A DNA stretch of 21,802 nucleotides, from NCBI GenBank assembly GCA_937891125.1, contig CALAEZ010000238.1, forward strand, positions 1 through 21,802, written 5' to 3'. Source of the DNA: an uncultured Treponema sp. GTDB taxonomy: Bacteria; Spirochaetota; Spirochaetia; Treponematales; Treponemataceae. The position numbers were made by a program, and so were the translations under genes. Position 1 is the stretch's first letter, and each line of letters starts with the position of its first letter. The notes beneath the pieces were generated by a model. That model ran no database searches, was not told where the DNA came from, and saw only the letters and a program-made list of their open reading frames with translations. Below are positions 14,916 to 21,748 of the stretch, one piece after another.

Positions 14916-15368
14916 CTACACTTTTTCAACTACTACTGTGGCGCCGGTGATTGCTGTTATGACGCACTCGGTGCCGGCTTCGATTTCTGTGTTGTCGGCG
15001 CTCGTTGCTGACCAGACGACGCCGTTTACTTTGACCGCGCCTTTTTCAAGTTCGGTAATGCGCTCGATTACCAATGCTTTTTTACCAATAAGCGCGTCGC
15101 TGTTTAAGCGGGCGGGCTTTAGTTTAAAGTGCTTAAGCGCAATTGGTCGCGTAAAGAAAAGCAGCGCGCACGACAGCGCCAAAAACAACAGCAGCTGCCA
15201 CTGAAACGGAAGCGGCAAAAGCGAAACGAAAATCATCACGAACGCACCGCAGGCAAACCAGACGGTCGTAAGCGCCAGCGTAAACGATTCAATCAACAGG
15301 CACAAAATCATCATGCCGAACCAGAACCACGGCGCATGTTGCACAATGTACAGGGAAAACCAATTCAT
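14916..15368 (-). CDS. NfeD family membrane protein
   Basis: A 150-residue short-form NfeD protein: about three membrane helices in the first 80 residues (starting MNWFSLYIVQHAPWFWFG) and a C-terminal OB-fold barrel. The barrel is marked by LIGKKALVIERI and GAVKVNGVVWSATSA, the latter being the family's G-V-NG-W-A pattern. NfeD proteins work with SPFH proteins in membrane microdomains, and the partner follows downstream. The frame is open to 15461, but ATG 15368 starts the hydrophobic protein. No ribosome site precedes it; a TGC-TATACT extended -10 ends 6 bases before the ATG, so the message may be leaderless. Confidence 0.88.
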   Translation of the reverse strand: MNWFSLYIVQHAPWFWFGMMILCLLIESFTLALTTVWFACGAFVMIFVSLLPLPFQWQLLLFLALSCALLFFTRPIALKHFKLKPARLNSDALIGKKALVIERITELEKGAVKVNGVVWSATSADNTEIEAGTECVITAITGATVVVEKV

Positions 15369-15374
15369 GCAGTC

Positions 15375-15405
15375 AGTATAGCACGTTATTTTCAGATATG
15401 CACAA
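15375..15405 (-). promoter_or_regulatory. nfeD promoter, probably leaderless
   Basis: Read leftward, TATACT (15375-15380) is preceded by TGC, an extended -10. A weak -35, TTGTGC, lies at 15400-15405 with a long 19-base spacer. Only 6 bases separate the -10 from the ATG, so the expected start is the A of the start codon. Two TTTTTTTGTGC runs further upstream (15400-15430) could end the preceding lipoprotein transcript, but no good stem is seen. Confidence 0.6.
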
Positions 15406-15444
15406 AAAAATCGCCACGCACAAAAAAAAACACTTCGCTTGCAG

Positions 15445-16347
15445 CTACACCCCAATTGCATACAAAAAGCCGATGAACATACCGATGCACATTTTCACTT
15501 CTTCCTCATAACCGGCGGTAGCTTCGTACAGCGTAAAATCAGTTTTGGTACAGTCCGCATAAGCTGTTTTTCCCGTGCAGTCAGTAATCTGGAACACCTG
15601 CCCGTCGGCAGAAACATATTTGCGGATAGAATCATTAGGCTTATACCATGCTAACGCCTGTTCCATGCTCATATTCTTAGTAACTATGTTCACTTCAAAT
15701 TCTTGTGTGATGAAGATTTTGTATTCTGTGCCAGTTTCTGCAATAAATCGGGCTATTTCAAAAGGAATGCTCTTTACAATTTCCCCACTTATCCGCGTAT
15801 TCATAATAAGTCGATTTCCCACGCGTACATCATCACCACTTTGCTCGCTGCCGTTAGATGATAGCATTTTTTCAAATATACTTTTTGGTCTTGACGCATT
15901 ACATTTTGCTGTAATAAGCTCATACTCTTTCGGATCATCGTCGCCAAACGCATATACTGAAAAAAAAACCGGCAATTCTGTCCCATTACTTGAAAAAGTT
16001 CCACTCCACTGCTCATTACGCATGGAAACACCTAATAACGAATCAATAACATTTTGCGCAGTATCAATTCGTGCGACCTCATCAGATTTATAAAACCACT
16101 TTCCTTCAACCAAAATATCATTTGAAGCAAAATGGTTTTCTTCTGCTTTTTCTGATTTAATCAAGAGATTATTAAAAAAGAACTCTACTTTATCTTTCTT
16201 CTCTCTGAAAAGAATCGCACCTGAATTAATTTCATCACCAGTTGTGGCTACAGATTTATCGAGCATTACACCCGTTTTATATACGGTAAAAGAGCTACAA
16301 CTGGTGATGAGAAGAAGGAGCACACAGATAATATAATTTGTTTTCAT
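15445..16347 (-). CDS. Hypothetical lipoprotein, 300 residues
   Basis: I do not recognise the family. The N-terminus is a lipoprotein signal, with a hydrophobic core and lipobox LITSC giving Cys17, so it is probably exported and lipid-anchored. The mature part looks mixed alpha/beta with no repeats or membrane segments. Four further cysteines are visible, two of them close together near the end (ITDCTGKTAYADCTKTD), then one in EVKMCIGMF. GGTGG lies about 7 bases before ATG 16347. It follows the 728-residue lipoprotein by 24 bases, in the same run as the small lipoprotein and the XRE/TPR regulator. The base composition is AT-rich relative to most of the window. Confidence 0.8.
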   Translation of the reverse strand: MKTNYIICVLLLLITSCSSFTVYKTGVMLDKSVATTGDEINSGAILFREKKDKVEFFFNNLLIKSEKAEENHFASNDILVEGKWFYKSDEVARIDTAQNVIDSLLGVSMRNEQWSGTFSSNGTELPVFFSVYAFGDDDPKEYELITAKCNASRPKSIFEKMLSSNGSEQSGDDVRVGNRLIMNTRISGEIVKSIPFEIARFIAETGTEYKIFITQEFEVNIVTKNMSMEQALAWYKPNDSIRKYVSADGQVFQITDCTGKTAYADCTKTDFTLYEATAGYEEEVKMCIGMFIGFLYAIGV

Positions 16348-16371
16348 TTTTGCACCACCAGTTCAATTGTA

Positions 16372-18558
16372 CTAGAGTATTCGCCATGACGCTATCCGTC
16401 TTTTTACAGGAGAAAGAGACGGAAGCTTATCACTGTCATATGTTGATGACCAAGTTTTTTTGATTACAGGAATTGAAATGGTAACACCTGCTCTTGGTTT
16501 TAATTTGAGCTTATAGTCAACATATGCCTCAAGAGCAAGAGGTTTACCCATATTTGACATCGAGCCTGTTATTCCCAAGTCTAAAATATTTGAAGTCTCA
16601 AGCCCCAACCAAACAGTGTTCTGGCATAATCCAACTTTAGGAGTTAATTTAAACGTAGGACTAATCGTAGCTGTTCCCGAAAATACAAAATTTGTCGGTA
16701 GTATAGAGTTGGGAACTGATGGACCTATGTAATATGCCGTCTTATTTATCAATGACCCGTTTGCATATGCATCAAAATAAGCACTCGGTCTATAAACCCA
16801 CTTTCGCCAGACTTTAAACCATTTCTTCCAACGCGTACCATAATCAGCACCAACAGTTGTCTGTGCACCATATAATCCGGTTACACCCATAAAAAGCGGG
16901 GTTGAAAGAGAAACAGAACCGTTTAACATGAATGGAACTTCAATATCACCGCTCAATCCAACTGAAAAAGGAATTGGTCCAATTGCAATTGTTTTATCCG
17001 CATTTACAAGCTTTTCTGAGAATGGAATTTTCTTAAAATACAAATGTTTTGGAGTATCGTTAGATTCACTAGATTCAATAGTCTTGGAAAAAGTTATACT
17101 TGACTCCGCTTGGAGAAATACAAGTCCCGCAAGCGAGCCTTCCACATGTGACCAAGAAATTGAATATTTTCCCCCAATCCCCATTTTCATATTTATACTA
17201 AGATGTTTAAAAATTGAATCCTCATTGTCTTCTTTTTCTCTCTTCGGAATTGGCTCAAATATGTGATACTTCTTAAATTCTTTTTCTATTGCTTGTTTTT
17301 GACTTGCATAATCGGAATAAGACACCGCAGCTCGTTCTCCAGATACAGTTTCCTCATCTGTGTCGTCGCTCGTTCCATCAAGGGTGACCGAGGCAAGCGG
17401 AAGAATGTCAGTTATTGAGTTTCCGTATATATCAACAGGTGAAAATTCTCCTGCATACACCTCATCAAGAAAAAGTCGATTCAACGAAACAAGTTCATAC
17501 TCAGTTAATGTATCTGCACTATCAAGCGTTTCCTGTATTTCATCATCCAGCGTAATTTCTTTTTCAAGAGAAATTACCGAAATAAGGTCTTTATTTTTCA
17601 ACATGGAATTTAGGACTTCAATGGCTTCCAAATCTGTAAGTACAGTTTCTTTATAATCAGCCGTCAAAATGTCCGGTAATTCACTTAAAAACTCCATCGG
17701 GGATTGAAAGCCGACAAAATCTTCAAGTGCAAATAAAAAATCAACATCGCCAGTATCAGAAACAGTTTCCAAATCACCGTCATCAATACTGCGGGCATTC
17801 CTGTATGATGAGCTGCCAATAACTTTTTGATACTCACCGGTTTCAGAATCTAGGACATAATCGCCAAAGGCTATTCCTTGCACAGCAGCTCGGGTAGTCG
17901 TACCGACATCATATTTAGTAACGATAAATCTTCCATCTGGATTGATGCCCATCAAACCTGCAGGATATACACACCTGCTGTACTGTTCTGGCAAAATTGC
18001 AAACATTGCAGTGTTCAATGTTTCCTGACTGCTTAAAAACGTAAGCCATAATGCTTTTTTCATACCAGCACGCTTTGTTGCTGGAGACACATATGTCAAA
18101 TCTGAAAAGCCATCATTATTTAAATCAAGCTCTTCTCCTTTGCTCAATGTATACGGCACTTGAGTTATACTACTTCCATCAGTGTCATATTGCGTATAGG
18201 TAAATGACAATTCTTCACTGTTGATTGATGAAATTTTTATAAAACCATAGCGCTCATAATCTGGGTTATCAGTAAACACAGCTTGATTGCTATCGATGTC
18301 GGTACGCTCTGTCTTACCCAACCGGACAGCTATAACGCCTCCTTTTGCAAGCTGGCTTGCAGCCATATTTTCCGGATTATAAAGTACCGAGCCGCCCATA
18401 AATGCCTGCCGAGAAACAACACTGTATGAAAGTTCACCACTAATATCAGTAATATCTGCCGTTTGTACATCAAATGCAGAGAATGAGCACGCGCTTACAA
18501 ACATCAAACTAGTGGCAAATACCACAGCTCTAATCCATTGAAAAATACTCTTTTTCAT
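16372..18558 (-). CDS. Large hypothetical lipoprotein, 728 residues
   Basis: Family not recognised. The signal sequence ends in lipobox FVSAC (Cys24). The N-terminal part contains DLNNDGFSDL (145-154), the spacing of a calcium-binding EF-hand or FG-GAP type loop (DxNxDGxxD). A helical middle around 280-390 is rich in Leu, Glu and Asp. The C-terminal third is rich in alternating Ser/Thr/Gly and aromatic residues, suggesting beta-sheet, with a Trp/Lys cluster RWKKWFKVWRKWVY. It ends in a basic RRIASWRIL tail. AGGAG stands 5 bases before ATG 18558. It is the middle gene of three lipoproteins with 24-base gaps on either side. An envelope or surface role is inference. Confidence 0.82.
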   Translation of the reverse strand: MKKSIFQWIRAVVFATSLMFVSACSFSAFDVQTADITDISGELSYSVVSRQAFMGGSVLYNPENMAASQLAKGGVIAVRLGKTERTDIDSNQAVFTDNPDYERYGFIKISSINSEELSFTYTQYDTDGSSITQVPYTLSKGEELDLNNDGFSDLTYVSPATKRAGMKKALWLTFLSSQETLNTAMFAILPEQYSRCVYPAGLMGINPDGRFIVTKYDVGTTTRAAVQGIAFGDYVLDSETGEYQKVIGSSSYRNARSIDDGDLETVSDTGDVDFLFALEDFVGFQSPMEFLSELPDILTADYKETVLTDLEAIEVLNSMLKNKDLISVISLEKEITLDDEIQETLDSADTLTEYELVSLNRLFLDEVYAGEFSPVDIYGNSITDILPLASVTLDGTSDDTDEETVSGERAAVSYSDYASQKQAIEKEFKKYHIFEPIPKREKEDNEDSIFKHLSINMKMGIGGKYSISWSHVEGSLAGLVFLQAESSITFSKTIESSESNDTPKHLYFKKIPFSEKLVNADKTIAIGPIPFSVGLSGDIEVPFMLNGSVSLSTPLFMGVTGLYGAQTTVGADYGTRWKKWFKVWRKWVYRPSAYFDAYANGSLINKTAYYIGPSVPNSILPTNFVFSGTATISPTFKLTPKVGLCQNTVWLGLETSNILDLGITGSMSNMGKPLALEAYVDYKLKLKPRAGVTISIPVIKKTWSSTYDSDKLPSLSPVKRRIASWRIL

Positions 18559-18582
18559 ATTCGCTCCTACAACTGCGTCCTG

Positions 18583-18852
18583 CTAGTTTCTGCTCCAGCG
18601 TCCATGCTCATGCTTACCAGAACTGCTATCGTTGCTGCTGCAATCCCGATGATGATACGTACTCGGGTCGTGACCAATTTTATCAATACCTGTACCTGAA
18701 TATATGCAACGTGCATTGTCAGCTTCAATCGCCTTACATTTTTCGCTTGTCTGCTCATCTACTTCCGCAACAGATTGCGAACAGCCATTAAAATACATCG
18801 CAGTCATAGCTATGCCTGACACAAGGACCAACACTTTCAGAATCTTTTTCAT
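18583..18852 (-). CDS. Small Cys-containing lipoprotein, 89 residues
   Basis: Family not recognised. The signal sequence MKKILKVLVLVSGIAMTAM leads to lipobox YFNGC (Cys24), leaving about 65 mature residues. The mature part has three more Cys (39, 49, 71) and a Ser/His/Asp-rich C-terminus with HHRDCSSNDSSSGKHEHGRW, which could bind metal. GAGGAG lies 6 bases before ATG 18852. It opens the three-lipoprotein run, 111 bases after the XRE/TPR regulator gene. A small secreted product beside an RRNPP-like regulator raises the possibility of a signal precursor, but nothing in the sequence proves this. Confidence 0.75.
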   Translation of the reverse strand: MKKILKVLVLVSGIAMTAMYFNGCSQSVAEVDEQTSEKCKAIEADNARCIYSGTGIDKIGHDPSTYHHRDCSSNDSSSGKHEHGRWSRN

Positions 18853-18858
18853 AGATTT

Positions 18859-18889
18859 CTCCTCAAATTAATTTTTTAAGGAGATTATA
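18859..18889 (-). promoter_or_regulatory. Lipoprotein-operon promoter with overlapping inverted repeat
   Basis: Read leftward, a perfect TATAAT lies at 18884-18889, placing the start near 18877 and a leader of about 25 bases. No good -35 is visible, which suggests an activator. An inverted repeat, CTCCTTAAA (18875-18883) with TTTGAGGAG (18859-18867), spans the start and the ribosome site. Only its right arm would be wholly in the RNA. A TTTACGTAAA palindrome (18919-18928) and a TGCAGTTTTGCG word (18931-18942) lie just upstream and could be regulator sites. Confidence 0.6.
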
Positions 18890-18963
18890 AGAAAGCTAAA
18901 AAGCGCACACCATAGCATTTTACGTAAATTTGCAGTTTTGCGAAAAATTGTGGAGAAAAATGA

Positions 18964-19875
18964 TTAGTCTGTCGGAAAATCAAAACCAAAGGTTTCGTTT
19001 ACAGACTTCGCCCCAAACACAACAAGCTCGTGTTTTTTCATTGCGTCAAAGACATTAAATGCCTGCGCGATATAGACTTTTGCCTCATCTTTTTTACCAA
19101 GCAAAGCAAGCGCATAGCCCTTGTTAAAAATATGATAGGGAAATTGTGTCAGTTTACCGTAACGAATACACACATCAATGCCAATTTCACATAACGACAG
19201 CACTTTTTCAGGTAAACCTGACTGCCCATACCAGTTTTCCAGATTATGCAATATCACCGGGTAATTCTTTGCTTTTTCTTCCTCGAGCATAATGCCGTTC
19301 TCAAAATACGCACGCACAAATTCCATGAGCGCAATAGCCTTTTCGTGCTCTCCGAGCGCATATTGATTGAGCGCAATGTTGTTCAAAATCAGCAGTTCAG
19401 TCTTCGTCAAAAATCGGACGACAGGTAATGAGCCAAGAACATATCTCCGTATGGTAAGACGAAGCGCTTTTTCTAAATCTGAAAGGACATCAGTTTTTCC
19501 ATGCTCGCTTTCATAGAGCGCCTTAAAAAACAAGTAAAACTGCATTTCAAAGCTGTCCAGCTCGCCGCCGCAAGCGCGGTATTGCTCCAGCAAACCGGCA
19601 ATTTCGGTATTTCCCGTCGCAAGCATGTCGGTCATCTGATATTCCAGATTGCTGCGCAGGAGATCTATTTTAGTCATAGGGATGCCGCCCGCGGGAACTA
19701 CCATGCCCATCTTGCTAAAAAGCGCTTCCACGAGCTTGCGCCCCGGAACCTGCTTGCCGCTCTCTATGCGCGAAAGCGTGGGCACGGAGCACAGGTCAAA
19801 CGAGAGCTCTTCCTGTGAGATATGCAGGCGCACCCGTGCTTCTTTCAGTATATCGCCGATATAACAGACTTGCAT
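18964..19875 (-). CDS. XRE-type HTH regulator with TPR domain (RRNPP-like)
   Basis: A 303-residue cytoplasmic regulator. Residues about 7-45 form an XRE helix-turn-helix (ILKEARVRLHISQEELS then VPTLSRIESGKQVPG). The rest is all helical, with TPR-like units near 160-195 (LNNIALNQYALGEHEKAIAL) and 205-280 (FNKGYALALLGKKDEAKVYI). HTH plus TPR at about 300 residues is the layout of Rgg/PlcR (RRNPP) regulators, which in Gram-positives bind short exported peptides. The frame is open to 19932, but ATG 19875 starts the HTH domain. No ribosome site precedes it and a TATACT box ends 6 bases upstream. Downstream lie three lipoprotein genes that are the likely targets. Confidence 0.85.
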   Translation of the reverse strand: MQVCYIGDILKEARVRLHISQEELSFDLCSVPTLSRIESGKQVPGRKLVEALFSKMGMVVPAGGIPMTKIDLLRSNLEYQMTDMLATGNTEIAGLLEQYRACGGELDSFEMQFYLFFKALYESEHGKTDVLSDLEKALRLTIRRYVLGSLPVVRFLTKTELLILNNIALNQYALGEHEKAIALMEFVRAYFENGIMLEEEKAKNYPVILHNLENWYGQSGLPEKVLSLCEIGIDVCIRYGKLTQFPYHIFNKGYALALLGKKDEAKVYIAQAFNVFDAMKKHELVVFGAKSVNETFGFDFPTD

Positions 19876-19881
19876 GGCATC

Positions 19882-19910
19882 AGTATAGTGTAATTGAGGT
19901 AAAAACACAA
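19882..19910 (-). promoter_or_regulatory. Regulator-gene promoter, probably leaderless
   Basis: Read leftward, TTGTGT (19905-19910) and TATACT (19882-19887) are 17 bases apart. Only GATGCC separates the -10 from the ATG, so transcription should begin at the start codon. The remaining gap up to 19994 is GC-rich with small stems (for example AAACG-AAG-CGTTT) and holds no gene. Confidence 0.65.
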
Positions 19911-19994
19911 AAGCCCCGCCTGCATTCCGCAAACGAAGCGTTTATACAGCGCGGGCGCACGGACGCCGCTGCCTGCATAACGCTCCCCTGTACG

Positions 19995-20027
19995 ACAAAA
20001 GGGCAACGCTTAGCGTTGCCCTTTTGT
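19995..20027. terminator. Second, GC-rich terminator hairpin after the SDR gene
   Basis: ACAAAAGGGCAACGCT (19995-20010) pairs perfectly with 20012-20027. The A-run on one flank and T-run on the other allow it to work in both directions. With the hairpin at 20030-20061 it makes a double stop for SDR transcription and insulates the regulator gene. Confidence 0.85.
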
Positions 20028-20029
20028 TA

Positions 20030-20061
20030 GTCATAAAAATCGCAGGAGCGATTTTTATGAC
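20030..20061 (-). terminator. First hairpin, overlapping the SDR stop codon
   Basis: A perfect 14-bp stem (GTCATAAAAATCGC at 20030-20043, complement at 20048-20061) has a 4-base loop. Read leftward it begins in the last sense codon of the SDR gene and contains the stop. It shares 11 of 14 arm positions with the hairpin at 2249-2282. Confidence 0.65.
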
Positions 20062-20864
20062 GGCTGCTTTCCGATATATGCCAGGATACCGCCGTCAACG
20101 TACAAAATGTGTCCGTTTACTGCGTTTGATGCATCAGATGCCAAGAATACTGCCGGTCCGCGGAGCTCTTCCGGTAACAGCCAGCGACCTGCCGGTGTGC
20201 GGCCAACGATGAACTGGTCGAACGGATGGCGGCTGCCGTCAGCCTGCTTTTCGCGCAATGGTGCTGTCTGCGGAGTAGCGATGTATCCCGGGCCAATGCC
20301 GTTACACTGAATGTTCTGTGCACCATATTCTGAACAGATGTTGCGAGTAAGCATTTTAAGACCGCCCTTAGCTGCTGCATACGCAGAAACAGTTTCGCGA
20401 CCAAGCTCAGACATCATAGAACAAATGTTAATGATTTTTCCGTGTCCCTTCTTAATCATACCAGGAAGAACAGCTTTTGAAACGATGAACGGAGCGTTCA
20501 AGTCTACATCGATAACAGCGCGGAAATCTTCTGCACTCATTTCTGTCATCGGAATGCGCTTAATGATACCAGCATTGTTTACCAGAATATCAATAACGCC
20601 AACATCTTTTTCAATCTTCTTTACTGTTTCCTGAACCTGAGCCTCGTCAGTAACATTGCAGACGTATCCGTGAGCCTCGATACCTGCTTCTTTGTAAGCT
20701 GCAACACCTGCAGCAAGTTTTTCTTCATTGATGTCGTTAAAAACGATTTTTGCACCAGCAGCTGCATACGCAGAAGCAATAGCAAATCCGATACCGTAAG
20801 AAGCGCCAGTAACCCAGGCAACCTTGCCGTTTAGGCTGAAGCTGTTCATGTCAAACTTTTCCAT
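20055..20864 (-). CDS. SDR oxidoreductase, gluconate 5-dehydrogenase-like
   Basis: A 269-residue NAD(P)-dependent short-chain dehydrogenase. It shows the Rossmann motif TGASYGIG (19-26), NNAG (96-99) and the catalytic Ser149, Tyr162 and Lys166 (YAAAK). The C-terminal part, with NGIGPGYIATPQTAPLRE, HPFDQFI and the ending HILYVDGGILAYIGKQP, is what I associate with gluconate 5-dehydrogenase/KduD-type enzymes of sugar-acid catabolism. The substrate is not proven, and no sugar-acid pathway genes lie beside it. An upstream TTG at 20879 is rejected in favour of ATG 20864, which has GGAGG 8 bases before it. It has its own strong promoter and double terminator, so it is probably monocistronic. Confidence 0.9.
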   Translation of the reverse strand: MEKFDMNSFSLNGKVAWVTGASYGIGFAIASAYAAAGAKIVFNDINEEKLAAGVAAYKEAGIEAHGYVCNVTDEAQVQETVKKIEKDVGVIDILVNNAGIIKRIPMTEMSAEDFRAVIDVDLNAPFIVSKAVLPGMIKKGHGKIINICSMMSELGRETVSAYAAAKGGLKMLTRNICSEYGAQNIQCNGIGPGYIATPQTAPLREKQADGSRHPFDQFIVGRTPAGRWLLPEELRGPAVFLASDASNAVNGHILYVDGGILAYIGKQPS

Positions 20865-20897
20865 CAAAAAATCCTCCAAAAGATTTGTATGCGTTTA

Positions 20898-20926
20898 ATA
20901 ATAACTTGTATAGATTTTGCCGTCAA
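20898..20926 (-). promoter_or_regulatory. Promoter of the SDR gene
   Basis: Read leftward, TTGACG (20921-20926) and TATTAT (20898-20903) are exactly 17 bases apart, a near-consensus layout. The start is expected near 20891, leaving a leader of about 27 bases that contains the GGAGG ribosome site. Confidence 0.8.
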
Positions 20927-20982
20927 TCAATGAATTGGCAACAATTAGCACTATACCGCCATTCTTAGGAAACCACTGAGCA

Positions 20983-21011
20983 TTGCCACGAACTGGCGAA
21001 ATCAGTATTCT
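20983..21011 (+). promoter_or_regulatory. Promoter of the TPR lipoprotein gene, probably leaderless
   Basis: TTGCCA (20983-20988) and TATTCT (21006-21011) are 17 bases apart. The ATG at 21019 is 7 bases after the -10, so the transcript should begin at or one base before it. No Shine-Dalgarno sequence is present. It diverges from the SDR promoter; about 56 bases separate the two -35 elements. Confidence 0.65.
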
Positions 21012-21018
21012 GCACAGT

Positions 21019-21657
21019 ATGAAGCGTTTCTTCCGTTTTATTTCTCTCTGTTGTCTGATTCTGCCTTTTTTTATCGGCTGTTCGCGTCCTGGAGACAGCA
21101 TTGTAAACAAAGCGATGACCGCCTATTCAGGAAAAGATTACGATAGGGCACTTACTTTGTTTGAGCAAGCGCTTGAAAGCGACACACGCTATTCTCCAGC
21201 AGTGCTCTACTCTTTTATTGCAAACGTCTATATGCATCAGGAAGAGTGGACGCTTGCAGCAGAATCGCAGGGAAAAGCGATGAGCCTGCAGCCTGACTAT
21301 CGCGGCTACGTTATGCTTGGTATGTTGCAGCACACGGCAGGAAACGACGAGCAGGCAGAAGCTTCGTACCGCACGGCGATTGCGCTTGATGCAGAAAAAG
21401 GCGAAGCGTACGCAAGTCTTGGCGCACTGTATTTGGGACAAGAAAAGCCGCAGGCTGCTGCAGAGCTGCTAGAAAAGGCAGCGGCGTTAGAGCCAAAGCT
21501 TGCCGTGATTCAGGCAAATCTAGGCGTTGCATACGCAATGCTTTCCGATGCAGAAAAAAGTGACGCCGCGCTCGCTAAGGCTACAGCGTTAAAATGTGAA
21601 AACATTGCACAGTTCAGAGCCAGAGCAGAGGAAGCACTCAAAACAGCGCAAAATTAA
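21019..21657 (+). CDS. TPR-repeat lipoprotein
   Basis: A 212-residue exported protein. The signal MKRFFRFISLCCLILPFFIGC has its lipobox at FFIGC (Cys21). Five or so TPR units follow, for example AYSGKDYDRALTLFEQALE, GNDEQAEASYRTAIALDAEK, GEAYASLGALYLGQEKPQAA and VIQANLGVAYAMLSDAEKSD. Such proteins usually scaffold envelope complexes; the partner is unknown. The frame extends to a TTG at 20983, but that lies in the -35 element, and ATG 21019 begins the signal peptide. No ribosome site is seen, in line with a leaderless message. The gene converges on the tRNA; no terminator for the rightward direction is obvious in 21658-21708. Confidence 0.88.
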   Translation: MKRFFRFISLCCLILPFFIGCSRPGDSIVNKAMTAYSGKDYDRALTLFEQALESDTRYSPAVLYSFIANVYMHQEEWTLAAESQGKAMSLQPDYRGYVMLGMLQHTAGNDEQAEASYRTAIALDAEKGEAYASLGALYLGQEKPQAAAELLEKAAALEPKLAVIQANLGVAYAMLSDAEKSDAALAKATALKCENIAQFRARAEEALKTAQN

Positions 21658-21708
21658 ACGCTTCCCGCCCATCAAGCCTTCTGTTGCTCCCGTCAGCCCG
21701 CCGCACGA

Positions 21709-21741
21709 ATAAAAAAAGCTTCTGTTGTCTTTAACAGAAGC
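21709..21741 (-). terminator. Intrinsic terminator of the tRNA-Ala gene
   Basis: Read leftward, a perfect 9-bp stem (GCTTCTGTT at 21718-21726 with AACAGAAGC at 21733-21741) and a 6-base loop are followed by TTTTTTTATT. It begins 7 bases after the tRNA 3' end. Confidence 0.9.
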
Positions 21742-21748
21742 CTTCAGT

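Noticed and set aside
14038..15204. A 388-codon open frame on the + strand
   Set aside because: It runs antisense across the SPFH and NfeD genes, whose protein families are clear. It has no ribosome site and its composition is that of a shadow frame.
15369..15461. Longer NfeD starting at 15461
   Set aside because: The extra residues are Cys-rich and unlike NfeD, and the stretch contains the promoter elements.
18859..18883. Leader hairpin hiding the ribosome site of the small lipoprotein
   Set aside because: The -10 box at 18884-18889 puts the transcript start near 18877, so most of the left arm would be absent from that RNA. It may act as a DNA site instead.
20865..20879. TTG start giving five more residues on the SDR
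   Set aside because: The TTG overlaps the GGAGG ribosome site that serves ATG 20864.
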